From Maricaulis sp039978735 (GTDB lineage: Bacteria; Pseudomonadota; Alphaproteobacteria; Caulobacterales; Maricaulaceae), in the NCBI RefSeq assembly GCF_039978735.1, contig NZ_JBDWAS010000052.1, forward strand, positions 115,697-179,696: a DNA stretch of 64,000 nucleotides, given 5' to 3'. Positions 29,349 through 38,295 of this stretch are shown here, one piece after another. Below the pieces are notes generated by a model. That model saw only the letters and a program-made list of their open reading frames with translations. It did not search any database and was not told the origin of the DNA. The position numbers were made by a program, and so were the translations under genes. Positions within the stretch are counted from its first letter, which is position 1. Each line of letters starts with the position of its first letter.

Positions 29349-30980
29349 TCAGATCCGCCGCCGGAAATCCCGCAGGATCTCGCGCGCGGCGTTGTGGCCG
29401 GGGGCGCCGGTGACGCCGCCGCCGGGATGGGTGCCGGAGCCGCACTGGTAGAGGCCTTTCACCGGGCTGCGATGATCGGCATGGCCCAGCACGGGACGGG
29501 CGGAGAAGAGCTGGTCGAGGCTCAGCGCGCCGTGGAAGATGTCGCCGCCGACCAGGCCGAATGTGCGCTCCAGATCCTTCGGTGACAGCACCTGCCGGCC
29601 GAGAACGAGATCGGAAAAACCCGGCGCCCAGCGCTCCACCGTGGCGATCATGTGATCGGCAACCGCGTCGCGGCAATCGTCCCAGTCGCGCCCGCCGGGC
29701 AGGACGGGGGCGACATGCTGGCAGAACAGGCTGGCGACATGCTGTCCCGGCGGGGCGAGCGTGTCGTCAAGTGTCGAGGGGATCAGCATCTCGATCACCG
29801 GCTCGCGCGACCAGCCCTCGCGCCGGGCATCGCTCCAGGCGCGGTCCATATAGTCCAGGCTGGGGGCGATGATGATGCCGGCGGTGAGATGGTCGCCCGG
29901 TTCGGGCCGGGCGGTGAAACGCGGCAGGTCCTTCAGCGCGACATTCATCCGGAATGTGCCGGACCCGCAGCGATAATGGGCGATGCGTTCACGGAAGTCG
30001 GCGGGCAGCTGGGCGTCGTCGACCATGGTGCTGCCGAACAGGAGTTTCGGGTTGAGATTGGAGACGACGGCGCGGGCGCGGATCGTCTCGCCGCTTTCCA
30101 GCACCACGCCCTGGGCCCGCCCCTTTTCGGCGATCACTTCACGCACGGCGGCGCCGGTGCGCAGCACGACGCCGCGCTCGCGGCAGCAGGCGGCCATCGC
30201 CTGGGTGATCGCACCCATACCGCCGATAGCATGGCCCCAGGCGCCCTTCTTGCCATTCACCTCGCCGAACAGATGATGCAGCAGCACATAGGCGCTGCCG
30301 GGCGTGTAGGGGCTGGCGAAATTGCCGACAATGCCGTCAAAGCCGAACAGCGCCTTGATCGGTGCGCTCTCGAACCAGCCGTCCAGCCAGTCGCCGGCGG
30401 ATTTGGAGAAAAGGTCGAGCAGGTCGCGCTTGGCGGTCATCGACAGCCCGCCCAGCCGGCCTCCCAGTCCCAGCGCCTTGAACAGGTCGGGCAGGGCGCC
30501 GGTCAGGCTGCCCTCACGCAGATTGGGCGGGGTTTCCAGCACCAGCTGGCGCAGCGTGTCGGCGATGGTCTCCAGACGCGCTTCGTATTCGCCAAGGCGG
30601 GCGGCATCGCGGGTGGAGAATTTCGCGACCTCGTCATGCGTCAGACCAGGCCCGGCGAGCAGATAGCCGTCTTCCAGCGGCAGGAAATTACCGACCTTGC
30701 GCTCGACGACCCTGAGGCCGTGCCGGTGCAGGTCGAGATCGGCGATCACTTTCGGATTGAGCAGGGAGACAGTGTAGGCGGCGACAGAATTGCGGAAACC
30801 GGGATGAAACTCCTCGGTGACCGCCGCCCCGCCCAGCACGTCGCGCCGTTCCAGCACGGTGACTTTGAGACCGGCCGCAGCCAGATAGGCCGCGCAGACG
30901 AGGCCGTTATGGCCGCCGCCGATCATCACGATATCGGTGTCCGGCGCGGTCCGGGCGGCGGGCTTTGGCAGGGCGTTCAT
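29349..30980 (-). CDS. CrtI/PYROXD2-like FAD-dependent oxidoreductase
   Basis: A 543-residue flavoprotein of the phytoene-desaturase-like amine oxidase superfamily. The dinucleotide-binding motif VMIGGGHNGLVCAAYLAAAG is near residue 19, followed by VLERRDVLGGAAVTEEFHPG. The C-terminus has a substrate-cap/FAD motif, KGLYQCGSGTHPGGGVTGAP. This architecture matches bacterial PYROXD2-like proteins, which are not carotenoid enzymes despite frequent naming as phytoene dehydrogenase; no other carotenoid gene is nearby. ATG 30980 is used, since the longer frame to 31016 starts with TTG and adds basic low-complexity residues. The substrate is unknown. Confidence 0.85.
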   Translation of the reverse strand: MNALPKPAARTAPDTDIVMIGGGHNGLVCAAYLAAAGLKVTVLERRDVLGGAAVTEEFHPGFRNSVAAYTVSLLNPKVIADLDLHRHGLRVVERKVGNFLPLEDGYLLAGPGLTHDEVAKFSTRDAARLGEYEARLETIADTLRQLVLETPPNLREGSLTGALPDLFKALGLGGRLGGLSMTAKRDLLDLFSKSAGDWLDGWFESAPIKALFGFDGIVGNFASPYTPGSAYVLLHHLFGEVNGKKGAWGHAIGGMGAITQAMAACCRERGVVLRTGAAVREVIAEKGRAQGVVLESGETIRARAVVSNLNPKLLFGSTMVDDAQLPADFRERIAHYRCGSGTFRMNVALKDLPRFTARPEPGDHLTAGIIIAPSLDYMDRAWSDARREGWSREPVIEMLIPSTLDDTLAPPGQHVASLFCQHVAPVLPGGRDWDDCRDAVADHMIATVERWAPGFSDLVLGRQVLSPKDLERTFGLVGGDIFHGALSLDQLFSARPVLGHADHRSPVKGLYQCGSGTHPGGGVTGAPGHNAAREILRDFRRRI

Positions 30981-31231
30981 GGGCGGCGAGTTTCCACGCC
31001 GCCGCAAAAAGCGCAATCCCGCGCGCAGGTTGTGGTTGCGACACCGCCGTCAGCAAGGAGAGCCCGGATGAACGCTCACAGGAATGACAGAACCACGCCG
31101 TATGCGCGAGCTCTGACTGTCGAGCATCATACAGCCGGTGAGCTCGTGCAGGGCATCGCGGCAGCCTTGGGGATACCGGTTCGCACGGTCTGCAATCCGC
31201 CAGCCCGGCGCCGGGCTGGCGGGCGCGAGCT

Positions 31232-31705
31232 TCACAACTTGCTTTCGGCGAGTAACTCGCGAGTACGCTTCAACGTGGACAGCAGGGCGGCCTTGTAGCC
31301 CTTGTCGCTGTCGAACTGTTTCTGCTCGGCCTGTTCCTCGGGGCCGTTCGCTTCCTTGCCGCGCAGTCCGAGGTAGCAATAGAATTTGAGCTGAAGCGCG
31401 CTGGCCTCGTCTTCGAACAATTCGTTGACGATGGCGCCTTCGCGCGGGCCGGTCGCCTGGAAGAAGGTGACCTTGCGCTGCGGCTCGAGCACGATGATCT
31501 CGCGCAGATCGGCCCCGGCGATCGTGGCGTCGCGGACGAAGTGCGTGGCGCTCTCCTCGGTAACGCGGCAGCGGGTGCACAGGCCGGGCGGGAGGAAGAG
31601 CCGGGCGTCGCGCGCTTTCAGCTCAAGGCCCTTCCAGACCTGCTCGCGGGTGAGCGGGGTTTCGCCTTCCGGGTTCACCGGAACGGTTGCAGTCGAATAG
31701 ATCAT
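31232..31705 (-). CDS. AtaL-like SRPBCC protein (DUF1857)
   Basis: A 157-residue protein with SRPBCC/START-like features: TREQVWKGLELKARDARLFL, then REIIVLEPQRKVTFFQATGP. The AtaL-like/DUF1857 subfamily is known mainly from fungal and bacterial proteins of undefined function, probably binding small hydrophobic ligands. It follows the NmrA-like reductase 33 bp downstream in the same direction, so the two probably form an operon. Confidence 0.7.
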   Translation of the reverse strand: MIYSTATVPVNPEGETPLTREQVWKGLELKARDARLFLPPGLCTRCRVTEESATHFVRDATIAGADLREIIVLEPQRKVTFFQATGPREGAIVNELFEDEASALQLKFYCYLGLRGKEANGPEEQAEQKQFDSDKGYKAALLSTLKRTRELLAESKL

Positions 31706-31738
31706 GATTTCGGTCCTTGTCGGTGAGGCTTCGCGGCG

Positions 31739-32602
31739 TCAGCCGGCGATCTGCGCGACGTAATCGCGGTAGGTGCGCAGCGGGCGGCCGAGCAGTGCGG
31801 TGAGCCGGTCCACATCGCCGGCCTCGGGCAGCATGCCGTCGGATACGAAACGCTCGGCCATCAGGCGCATGTCGTAGGCCATCCACCCCGGCATGAACTG
31901 ACGCATGTTCTGATCAAAGCCGGCAGTGTCGTCGCCCGGATAGGCGATCTCGCGGCCGAGAACGTCGCTCCAGATGGCAGCCGCGCTCGCGCCGGTCAGC
32001 ACATCGGGCCCGACCAGATTGATGCGCGAAAGCGGGAGCGGCGTAGGGGATGCTACGCGCCGGATCAGCTCGATCGCGGCGATCTCGCCGATATCGCGCG
32101 CGTCGATCATCGCCAGGCCCTTGCCGCCGATCGGCATCGGATAGATGCCATAGCCGGTGATCGCGTCCCTGATCGTGATGTCGTTGTCCATGTAGTAGGC
32201 CGGGCGCAGGATTGTGGCGCCCATCCCCATCTGCTCGATCATCCGCTCGACGCCGAACTTGCCCGCGAAGTGCGGGACATTCACATAGATGTCGCTGTGG
32301 ATCACCGAGAGATAGACGATCCGGTCTATCCCGGCTTCGCGGGCGACGTTGAGCGCGATCAGCGCCTGGGTGAATTCGTCGGCGACGACGCCGTTCAGCA
32401 GGAACAGCGTCGAGACGCCCTTCATGGCGGTGCGCAGCGAGCCGACGTCGAGCAGGTCGCCCTGGACGACATCGACACCAGCCGGAAAGCTGGCCTTTGC
32501 AGGCTCGCGCACGAGGGCGCGGACATCGGCGCCGCGGTTAACGAGTTGTTCGATGACATTGCTTCCGACATTACCGGTCGCGCCGGTTACGAGAATGGTC
32601 AT
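31739..32602 (-). CDS. NmrA-like NAD(P)-binding protein
   Basis: A 287-residue atypical short-chain dehydrogenase/NmrA-family protein. The N-terminal motif TILVTGATGNVGSNVIEQL is the dinucleotide-binding site. Next come VVQGDLLDVGSLRTAMKGV and TILRPAYYMDND, typical of NmrA/quinone-reductase-like (QOR2) proteins that sense redox or act as reductases. ATG 32602 is chosen because the Rossmann strand begins there. It is divergent from a LysR regulator at 32709, likely its regulator. Confidence 0.85.
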   Translation of the reverse strand: MTILVTGATGNVGSNVIEQLVNRGADVRALVREPAKASFPAGVDVVQGDLLDVGSLRTAMKGVSTLFLLNGVVADEFTQALIALNVAREAGIDRIVYLSVIHSDIYVNVPHFAGKFGVERMIEQMGMGATILRPAYYMDNDITIRDAITGYGIYPMPIGGKGLAMIDARDIGEIAAIELIRRVASPTPLPLSRINLVGPDVLTGASAAAIWSDVLGREIAYPGDDTAGFDQNMRQFMPGWMAYDMRLMAERFVSDGMLPEAGDVDRLTALLGRPLRTYRDYVAQIAG

Positions 32603-32679
32603 GGTGTTGATCCTTGAGTTCAGGTGTTTGCCTGACCTCAAATTAGTGATCCATATTCACACCAATAGGCGCTATATTT

Positions 32680-32692
32680 AGACAGACTGTCT
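32680..32692. promoter_or_regulatory. AGACAG-A-CTGTCT operator candidate
   Basis: A perfect 6+6 palindrome in the 106-bp divergent region between the NmrA-like gene and lysR, 16 bp before the LysR start. It is a plausible binding site for the LysR protein. Confidence 0.55.
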
Positions 32693-32708
32693 CATTTGTG
32701 GAACGTTT

Positions 32709-33602
32709 ATGGACCTTCTTGCTCTCGCCGACTTCAATCTGGTCGCCCGCCACGGCGGGTTCGGAAAGGCCTCCCGGGCCGCGGGGCGTCCCAAGGCGAC
32801 ATTGTCCCGCCGCGTGGCGGAACTGGAGGCGGGTCTCGACCTGCGGCTGTTCGAACGGGGTGCGCGTGATCTGAAGTTGACCGAGGAGGGGCGCGCGCTG
32901 TTCGAGCGGACGAGCAAGCTGCTCACGGAGATCGATGAGACGACCGCCGCGATCGCCTCGGGTGGGCACAGTCCGCGCGGCAGGTTGCGCATCAGCGCAC
33001 CTCTGCTCTTCTCTCAAACCGCGATGGGAAAGCTGGCGGCCGGTTTCGCGCTGAAATACCCGGAGGTCCGGCTCGAGGTGACGACCGAGGACCGGGCCGT
33101 CGATATGGTGGAGGAAGCCTATGATCTGGTGATCCGGGTCAACCCGGAGCCGGATGAGAGCCTCGTCGGCCGGATCTTCCTGCGCGACCGGCTGGTAATT
33201 GTGGCAAGCCCCGATCTGCCGCGACCGGCAGATGGCCGGATTGTTCCCGCCGTCATCCGCGGGCCGGACAGTGAGGCCCGGTCCTGGAACGTGGTGACGA
33301 AGGCAGGCCGAGCGAGCATTTCCGTCAGTCCGGTCCTCAGCCTGTCATCGCTTGTCATGGTTCGCGATGCCGTCCGGGTGGGGGTGGGAGCCGCACGCCT
33401 GCCGATATCCCTTGTCAGCCACGATCTCGCCGATGGTACGCTGGTCCAATGGGCCGATGTCGAAGCATCGGAGATCTCGCTGTGGACGCTCTACCCGACG
33501 CGCCGGCTGCTGAGCGCCCGCGTGTCGGCCTTCCTCGACCATCTGAGAGAAGCCTTCCCGAAGGGAACGCCGGACGAGCTCGCCGCCTACCTTGGAAGAT
33601 AG
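32709..33602 (+). CDS. LysR-family transcriptional regulator
   Basis: A 297-residue regulator. The N-terminal winged helix-turn-helix is visible in LVARHGGFGKASRAAGRPKA followed by TLSRRVAELEAGLDLRLFER, and an effector-binding region covers about 90-290. Its divergence from the NmrA-like/AtaL-like operon, with a palindrome between, suggests it controls that operon and itself. Its substrate-binding domain resembles the CrgA/AaeR-type group of LysR proteins that often control quinone or aldehyde reductases; the ligand is unknown. Confidence 0.9.
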   Translation: MDLLALADFNLVARHGGFGKASRAAGRPKATLSRRVAELEAGLDLRLFERGARDLKLTEEGRALFERTSKLLTEIDETTAAIASGGHSPRGRLRISAPLLFSQTAMGKLAAGFALKYPEVRLEVTTEDRAVDMVEEAYDLVIRVNPEPDESLVGRIFLRDRLVIVASPDLPRPADGRIVPAVIRGPDSEARSWNVVTKAGRASISVSPVLSLSSLVMVRDAVRVGVGAARLPISLVSHDLADGTLVQWADVEASEISLWTLYPTRRLLSARVSAFLDHLREAFPKGTPDELAAYLGR

Positions 33603-33644
33603 AGCGCGCCTCAGCGTGATGAATAGTGTGATGAGAAGCGACAG

Positions 33645-34019
33645 TCAGGCAAAGGCGCCGGCGACATCGCGGGCCAGCACGAGGGCGCGGCCGCGGGCGA
33701 CCAGTTTGCCGTCGTGGGTGTGGCAGGTGGTGGCGAGGTCGACGAGGTGTTTGTCCGGCCGCAGGCGGGTGATTTCGACCGTCGCGGTCACCGGTGCGTC
33801 CAGCGGGGCATCGGCGAGAAACTCGGTTTCCTGCTTGAGATAGTTCGTGCCCTGGCCGGGCAGGTCGACGCCCAGGAGGTAGGAGAACATCCCGTTGATC
33901 AGCGCTTCGGGGACGCTGGCGCCGCTGTCCGGTGCACCTGTCAGGCGCTGCAGGGCGTCGATATCGGCGCGGGTGAATGTGCGCGTGGTCTGTGCGCTCT
34001 GGCCTTCGCTCAGCGGCAT
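33645..34019 (-). CDS. MaoC-like hotdog protein, probably non-catalytic
   Basis: A 124-residue single hotdog-fold protein (TTRTFTRADIDALQRLTGAP, then PEALINGMFSYLLGVDLPG and ETEFLADAPLDAPVTATVEI). It resembles the MaoC dehydratase family but lacks the catalytic G-D-x-N-P-x-H hydratase motif: the matching segment reads GAPDSGASVPEAL. It overlaps the following MaoC gene by 10 bp. The pair probably forms a heterodimeric (R)-specific enoyl-CoA hydratase, as known for MaoC-type heterodimers in steroid catabolism; that pairing is inference. Confidence 0.75.
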   Translation of the reverse strand: MPLSEGQSAQTTRTFTRADIDALQRLTGAPDSGASVPEALINGMFSYLLGVDLPGQGTNYLKQETEFLADAPLDAPVTATVEITRLRPDKHLVDLATTCHTHDGKLVARGRALVLARDVAGAFA

Positions 34020-34387
34020 GGGGCCACCTCCGTTTCGCCGCGGCAGGTCACTTCGCCATCGGCCAGCCGCGTCACGGTGAGGGCGAGGGTGATCCGGTCG
34101 GCGGTCTCGCCTGTCGTCTCGGCTTCAAAGCGCAGGGCTTCGCCGGCGGGCGAGGGGGCGGGATACATGGTCGCCTGGCGGATCTGACGCCCGCCCGGCA
34201 CGATCTCCTCGACCAGGCCGCGCAGCACCGAGCACAGGAGCGCGCCATGCGCGACGGTGCGGCCGAACCGGGTGCGGGCCGAGAAGTCCGGGTCAACATG
34301 GATCGGATTATCGTCGCCGGAGAGAGCGGCAAAAGCGTCGAAATCGGCCTGGGTGAAGGTCTTCTCCAGCGTGGCGCGGCGGCTCAT
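34010..34387 (-). CDS. MaoC-like (R)-enoyl-CoA hydratase
   Basis: A 125-residue single hotdog MaoC protein with the intact hydratase-2 motif: ALSGDDNPIHVDPDFSARTRF holds the catalytic Asp and His near residues 26-30, and FGRTVAHGALLCSVL follows. It probably hydrates a trans-2-enoyl-CoA to the (R)-3-hydroxyacyl-CoA. ATG 34387 is used; it overlaps the stop of the acyl-CoA ligase by 4 bp, giving the order crotonase, ligase, MaoC, MaoC-like in one operon. Confidence 0.85.
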   Translation of the reverse strand: MSRRATLEKTFTQADFDAFAALSGDDNPIHVDPDFSARTRFGRTVAHGALLCSVLRGLVEEIVPGGRQIRQATMYPAPSPAGEALRFEAETTGETADRITLALTVTRLADGEVTCRGETEVAPCR

Positions 34388-35886
34388 GTGAGCGCCTCGG
34401 GCACGGGCAGGAGATGCTTCTGGACCTTGCCGGCAGCCGTGCGGGGCAGGTCGTCGGTGAAGCGGAAATGGCGCGGCACCTTGTAGGCGGCCAGCCGTTC
34501 GCGGCACCAGTCCGACAGGGTTTTCGCATCGGCGCTCTGGCCCTGGCGCAGGATGATGTGGGCGCAGCCGACCTCGCCCCATTTCTCGTCCGGCACGCCG
34601 GCGACGGCGGCTTCCTGGACGGTCGGGTGGAGGGACAGCACATTCTCGACCTCGGCCGGATACACATTCTCGCCGCCGGAGATGTACATCTCCTTGATCC
34701 GGCCGGCGACATAGCAATAGCCCTCATCGTCGAAGCGCCCGAGATCGCCGCTCTTCAGCCAGCCATCGGGCGTGAACAGGGCGGCGGTTTCCTCCGGGCG
34801 CTGCCAGTAGCCCGGGGTGAGGCCGGGGCCGAAGAACTGGATCTCGCCGGTCTGGCCGGGCGGCAGGGCGCGGCCGTCCGGTCCGGCAATGCGCGCCTCG
34901 ACGAGCACCTGGGCCTTGCCGACCGAGCCGATCTTGCGCAGGGCGTTGGCCTCGTCGGAGAGGAAGGCGGTGGGGCCGGTCTCGGTCATGCCGAACCCGT
35001 TGCACACCAGCGCCCCCTTGCGGGCCATCGCCTCGACCAGCACGTCCGGCAGAGGTGCGCCGCCGCAGGACCAGTGGCGCAGCCGGGTCAGTTCGGTGGT
35101 TTCGAAATCGGGATGCAGGGTCAGTTCGCGATAGACCGCCGGCACGCCGATGAAGACATCCAGCTCGCCGGCATCGATCAGGGCCAGCGTTGCGGCCGGG
35201 TCGAAGCCGGGCAGGATGTGCACCTTGCCGCCGCTTATCAGCACCGGGAGGGTGTGAAGGTTGATGCCGGCGGTGTGAAAGAGCGGCAGGAAGTTCAGTG
35301 TCGCATCGCCCGGACGCAGGCCGATCGCCTGGCCGATATTGATCGCGTTCACCAGCGCCATGCGATAGGTCTGGATCACGCCCTTGGGCCGGCCCGTCGT
35401 GCCGGAGGTGTAGATCAGATACCAGGGCTCCTCGCCCGGCCAGGCCGTGCGGCCGGCATGGGGTTCCAGCGCATCGCGGCGGCCGGCATAACCGGTTTCC
35501 AGATCGAGGCTGGCAAGGCTGTGCGTGCGGGCCAGTGCCGCCGCGGTCTCGCGATCCTCATCGCCAAAAACGATCAGCTTCGGCGTGCAGTCTTCAACCA
35601 GCCCGTCCAGCTCGCTGGCCGGCATGCGCCAGTTCAGCGGCACCAGGATGGCGCCCAGCTTGGCGCAGGCGAACAGCAGCTCGAAGAACTCGACCCGGTT
35701 GCGGCACAGGATGGCGACGCGGTCGCCCGCATCGATCCCGTCGGCCGCGAGCAGGCTGGCGGCGCAGGCGCTGCGCCGGTCGAGCGCGGCATAGCTCAGC
35801 GTCTCGCCGGTCTCCACGATGTGGAAGGCGGTCGCGTCAGGGGCCAGCGCGGCGCGGCGCGCCGTGATGTCGGTCAGTATGTCCAT
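34384..35886 (-). CDS. Acyl-CoA synthetase (AMP-forming)
   Basis: A 500-residue class I adenylate-forming enzyme that activates a carboxylic acid to its CoA thioester. The P-loop motif YTSGTTGRPKGV is near residue 155, GFGMTETGPTAF near residue 300, and YISGGENVYPAEVENVL near residue 405. The final AAGKVQKHLL carries the catalytic lysine. The length is typical of medium-chain or aromatic-acid ligases. It heads the downstream MaoC pair and follows the crotonase by 24 bp. The substrate cannot be read from sequence. Confidence 0.92.
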   Translation of the reverse strand: MDILTDITARRAALAPDATAFHIVETGETLSYAALDRRSACAASLLAADGIDAGDRVAILCRNRVEFFELLFACAKLGAILVPLNWRMPASELDGLVEDCTPKLIVFGDEDRETAAALARTHSLASLDLETGYAGRRDALEPHAGRTAWPGEEPWYLIYTSGTTGRPKGVIQTYRMALVNAINIGQAIGLRPGDATLNFLPLFHTAGINLHTLPVLISGGKVHILPGFDPAATLALIDAGELDVFIGVPAVYRELTLHPDFETTELTRLRHWSCGGAPLPDVLVEAMARKGALVCNGFGMTETGPTAFLSDEANALRKIGSVGKAQVLVEARIAGPDGRALPPGQTGEIQFFGPGLTPGYWQRPEETAALFTPDGWLKSGDLGRFDDEGYCYVAGRIKEMYISGGENVYPAEVENVLSLHPTVQEAAVAGVPDEKWGEVGCAHIILRQGQSADAKTLSDWCRERLAAYKVPRHFRFTDDLPRTAAGKVQKHLLPVPEALT

Positions 35887-35909
35887 GCCAGTCCTCCCGA
35901 ATGGGCATG

Positions 35910-36692
35910 CTATTTCGCGCCGGCGAGGAAAGCGTTCATGCGCGCTCTTGTGTCCTCGCGGGCGATACGGTCGAGAAATTCGCGTTTTTCGTGGTCCAGC
36001 CGCCCGGCCAGGTCCGGTCCGGCAATCTGCGCGTCGAGCAGGCGCCGGGATGTCAGGGCAAGGCCGGGATCGAGCGGGGCGAGTTGCCGGTCGATCTCCG
36101 CATCCATGCCGCCCGTTTCCACGACCCGGTCGATGAGACCGATGGCCAGCGCCTCGCGGGCGTCCAGGCGTTCGTCGAAGGCGAGCCAGCGTGCGGTGCG
36201 GGCGCGGCCGATACGCTCCGGCATCAGGGCCGTCCAGCCGCCATCCGGCGCAAAGCCCATCCTGGCATAATAGGGCTGGATGAAAGCGGCCGCGTCCATG
36301 AGGATCATGTCGGCGGCCAGCATCAGGCCCACCGATCCGCCGGTCACCGGTCCGTTGACGGCGGCGATGACCGGGCAGGGCATGGTGCGCAGGCGCAGGA
36401 TCACCCGGTTCAGCGTGCCGACCACGCGCTCCGAATAGGCCAGCAGCGCCTCGCGGTCGTCCGCGCGGGCGCGGAATTCCCCGACATCGCCGCCGGAGGA
36501 AAAGGCCCGTCCGGCACCCGTCAGCACGACAGCGCGGACATCGCCGGCGGTGTCCAGCGCATCGAGACAGGCGTCCAAGAGGTCCGGGATGAGCGCATTG
36601 CCCCGGTGCGGCCGGTCGAGCACCAGCCGCAGAACGCCACCGCGCACCTCTGTCCGGACCGTGCCGGTCGATGTCGCGGCGGCCGCGCTCAC
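35910..36692 (-). CDS. Enoyl-CoA hydratase/isomerase family protein
   Basis: A 260-residue crotonase-fold protein. GGVLRLVLDRPHRGNAL begins the fold, and the oxyanion-hole segments are TGAGRAFSSGGDVGEF and AAVNGPVTGGSVGLMLAADM. The first catalytic Glu of hydratases (PEI motif) is replaced: here the motif reads QPYYARMGFAPDGGW. The second Glu position also appears to be missing, while Asp in APDGG is present as in PaaG-like isomerases. It may therefore be an isomerase rather than a hydratase. The GTG at 36692 overlaps the tetR stop, giving a 260-residue protein of normal size; the longer frame to 36878 is rejected. Confidence 0.85.
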   Translation of the reverse strand: MSAAAATSTGTVRTEVRGGVLRLVLDRPHRGNALIPDLLDACLDALDTAGDVRAVVLTGAGRAFSSGGDVGEFRARADDREALLAYSERVVGTLNRVILRLRTMPCPVIAAVNGPVTGGSVGLMLAADMILMDAAAFIQPYYARMGFAPDGGWTALMPERIGRARTARWLAFDERLDAREALAIGLIDRVVETGGMDAEIDRQLAPLDPGLALTSRRLLDAQIAGPDLAGRLDHEKREFLDRIAREDTRARMNAFLAGAK

Positions 36693-37297
36693 GCTTCCAG
36701 ACCCCGGCGGATCAGGTCGGCGGCCTTGCGGGCGACGTCCTCGGCGCTGCTGTCTGTGTCCCAGATGCCATAGCGCAGACCGAGAAACACGCTCATCCCG
36801 ATCAGCGCCCAAGCGCGCACCGTCTCGTCGCCCTCGCGGATCTCGCCCCGCTCGGCGGCCTCGGTGAGGTTGCGGCAATAGCGCTCGGCAAAGCTGTCAT
36901 AGTGGGCCTTGTAGGCGTCCGGCGCGACGAACTGGGCCTCCTCGATGATGCGGTAGAGATTGGGGTGGGCGCGGGCGAACTCGATATAGGCGACCAGGCC
37001 GAGATGCTCGGCCTCCATGCGGTCCTTTGCCCCCTTCACCCGTTCGGCGATCCAGCCGCGCACCATCTCGCCCATATGGGCGACGAGGGCGCGGAAAATC
37101 TCGTCCTTGGAATCGAAATAGACGTAGAAGGTGCCCAGAGCCACCGACGCCCGGCGCGTGATGTCGCCGATCGATGTGGTGTGGAATCCGCCTTCCCCGA
37201 AAGCCCCTTCAGCCGCATCCAGCAGCTTCGCCCGGGTGCGCTGGCCGCGCGCGGTCTTCGGCTTTTTCGCCGTCGGTGTCGTGTTCAAAGTTGACAT
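36689..37297 (-). CDS. TetR-family transcriptional regulator
   Basis: A 202-residue repressor with the N-terminal TetR helix-turn-helix: RGQRTRAKLLDAAEGAFGEG, then TTSIGDITRRASVALGTFYV. The C-terminal ligand-binding half is hydrophobic and ends in a region typical of acyl-CoA-responsive TetR proteins (YRIIEEAQFVAPDAYKAHY). It sits at the head of the crotonase/ligase/MaoC operon (the GTGA overlap with the crotonase shows co-transcription) and is divergent from the hydrolase/TonB pair, so it may control both directions. Confidence 0.9.
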   Translation of the reverse strand: MSTLNTTPTAKKPKTARGQRTRAKLLDAAEGAFGEGGFHTTSIGDITRRASVALGTFYVYFDSKDEIFRALVAHMGEMVRGWIAERVKGAKDRMEAEHLGLVAYIEFARAHPNLYRIIEEAQFVAPDAYKAHYDSFAERYCRNLTEAAERGEIREGDETVRAWALIGMSVFLGLRYGIWDTDSSAEDVARKAADLIRRGLEA

Positions 37298-37338
37298 ATG
37301 ATTCAGTTTTCACAAAATTGCTTCCCACGCAATATGGC

Positions 37339-38295
37339 ATGAAAGCCAGGGCGGGGGAGGATCCAGGAGTTGTCGGAACCGTGCTGAATATCCGCTCGGA
37401 CAATCCGGCCGGCCGTGACGGGGTGCTGAAAAGCCTCGCACTGCCGGATGGGACGGACATGGCCTACCGGGATGCCGGGCAGGGGCCGGTCCTGCTGCTC
37501 GTGCATGGCTGGGCGGCTTCCGGACGGTTTTTCGATCCCGTCGTCGACCTCCTGAAACAGGATTTCCGCGTCATCGTTCCGGACCTGCGGGCCCACGGGC
37601 AGACGCCGGCAGGGCCCGGCCGTCCGGATATCGACGCGCTGGCCGACGACCTCGTCGTGCTGCTGGACGCGCTGGAGGTGACCCGCGTTGTCGCGCTGGG
37701 CTGGTCGATGGGGGCCCAGGTGCTCTGGAGCCTGATTGCACGGCACGGAACTGCACGACTGGCCGGCCTCGTCGTCGAGGATATGAGCCCGCGCATTCTC
37801 AACACGGACGACTGGTCGCTGGGCATGTCCAGCGGCATGGATACGGCCGGCAGCCAGCGCGCGCTCGAGGCGATGCGCTCGAACTGGCCGGCCTATGCGG
37901 CCGCCTTTGTGCGCCACATCTTCTCCCGCGATCGCGCCAGCCGCGATCCGGATCTCATTCAGCGCGTGCTGGTGGAATTGCACCAGTGCGACGCCGAAGC
38001 CATGGCGGCCCTCTGGGAATCCATGGCTGGACAGGATTTCCGTCCGGCCCTGCCCGCCATGTCTCTGCCGGTTCTCGTGACCTGGGGAGAGGCCAGCCAG
38101 GCCTACGACCCCGCCACGAGCCGGTATCTCGTCGACACCTTGCCGAACGCGCAGGGCAAGGCCTTCGCCCAATCCGGGCACGCACCGCATCTCGAGCAAC
38201 CCGAAGAGTTCGCCGAAGCGGTCCAGCAATTCGCCAGCCAGGTCCAGGCCGGCGTCACCCACCCAGAACATATCGAGGGGAGTTTCTCGTCATGA
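37339..38295 (+). CDS. Alpha/beta-hydrolase
   Basis: A 318-residue alpha/beta-hydrolase (304 if the GTG at 37381 is the start; AGGAG lies about 11 bp before it, while the ATG at 37339 has no clear ribosome binding site). LLVHGWAASGRFFD is the oxyanion-hole segment and the nucleophile elbow is GWSMG. The acid is probably in WGEASQAYDP, and the histidine in SGHAPHLEQPEEF. No signal peptide is seen, so it should be cytosolic. Its stop overlaps the TonB receptor start by 4 bp, suggesting that the imported compound is an ester or lactone hydrolysed inside the cell. Confidence 0.85.
   Translation: MKARAGEDPGVVGTVLNIRSDNPAGRDGVLKSLALPDGTDMAYRDAGQGPVLLLVHGWAASGRFFDPVVDLLKQDFRVIVPDLRAHGQTPAGPGRPDIDALADDLVVLLDALEVTRVVALGWSMGAQVLWSLIARHGTARLAGLVVEDMSPRILNTDDWSLGMSSGMDTAGSQRALEAMRSNWPAYAAAFVRHIFSRDRASRDPDLIQRVLVELHQCDAEAMAALWESMAGQDFRPALPAMSLPVLVTWGEASQAYDPATSRYLVDTLPNAQGKAFAQSGHAPHLEQPEEFAEAVQQFASQVQAGVTHPEHIEGSFSS

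Noticed and set aside
34414..36270. 618-residue plus-strand open frame
   Set aside because: Antisense to the acyl-CoA ligase and crotonase; no domain recognisable.
36693..36878. 62-residue N-terminal extension of the crotonase
   Set aside because: It overlaps the tetR coding region in another frame and is low-complexity; the GTG at 36692 gives the normal length.
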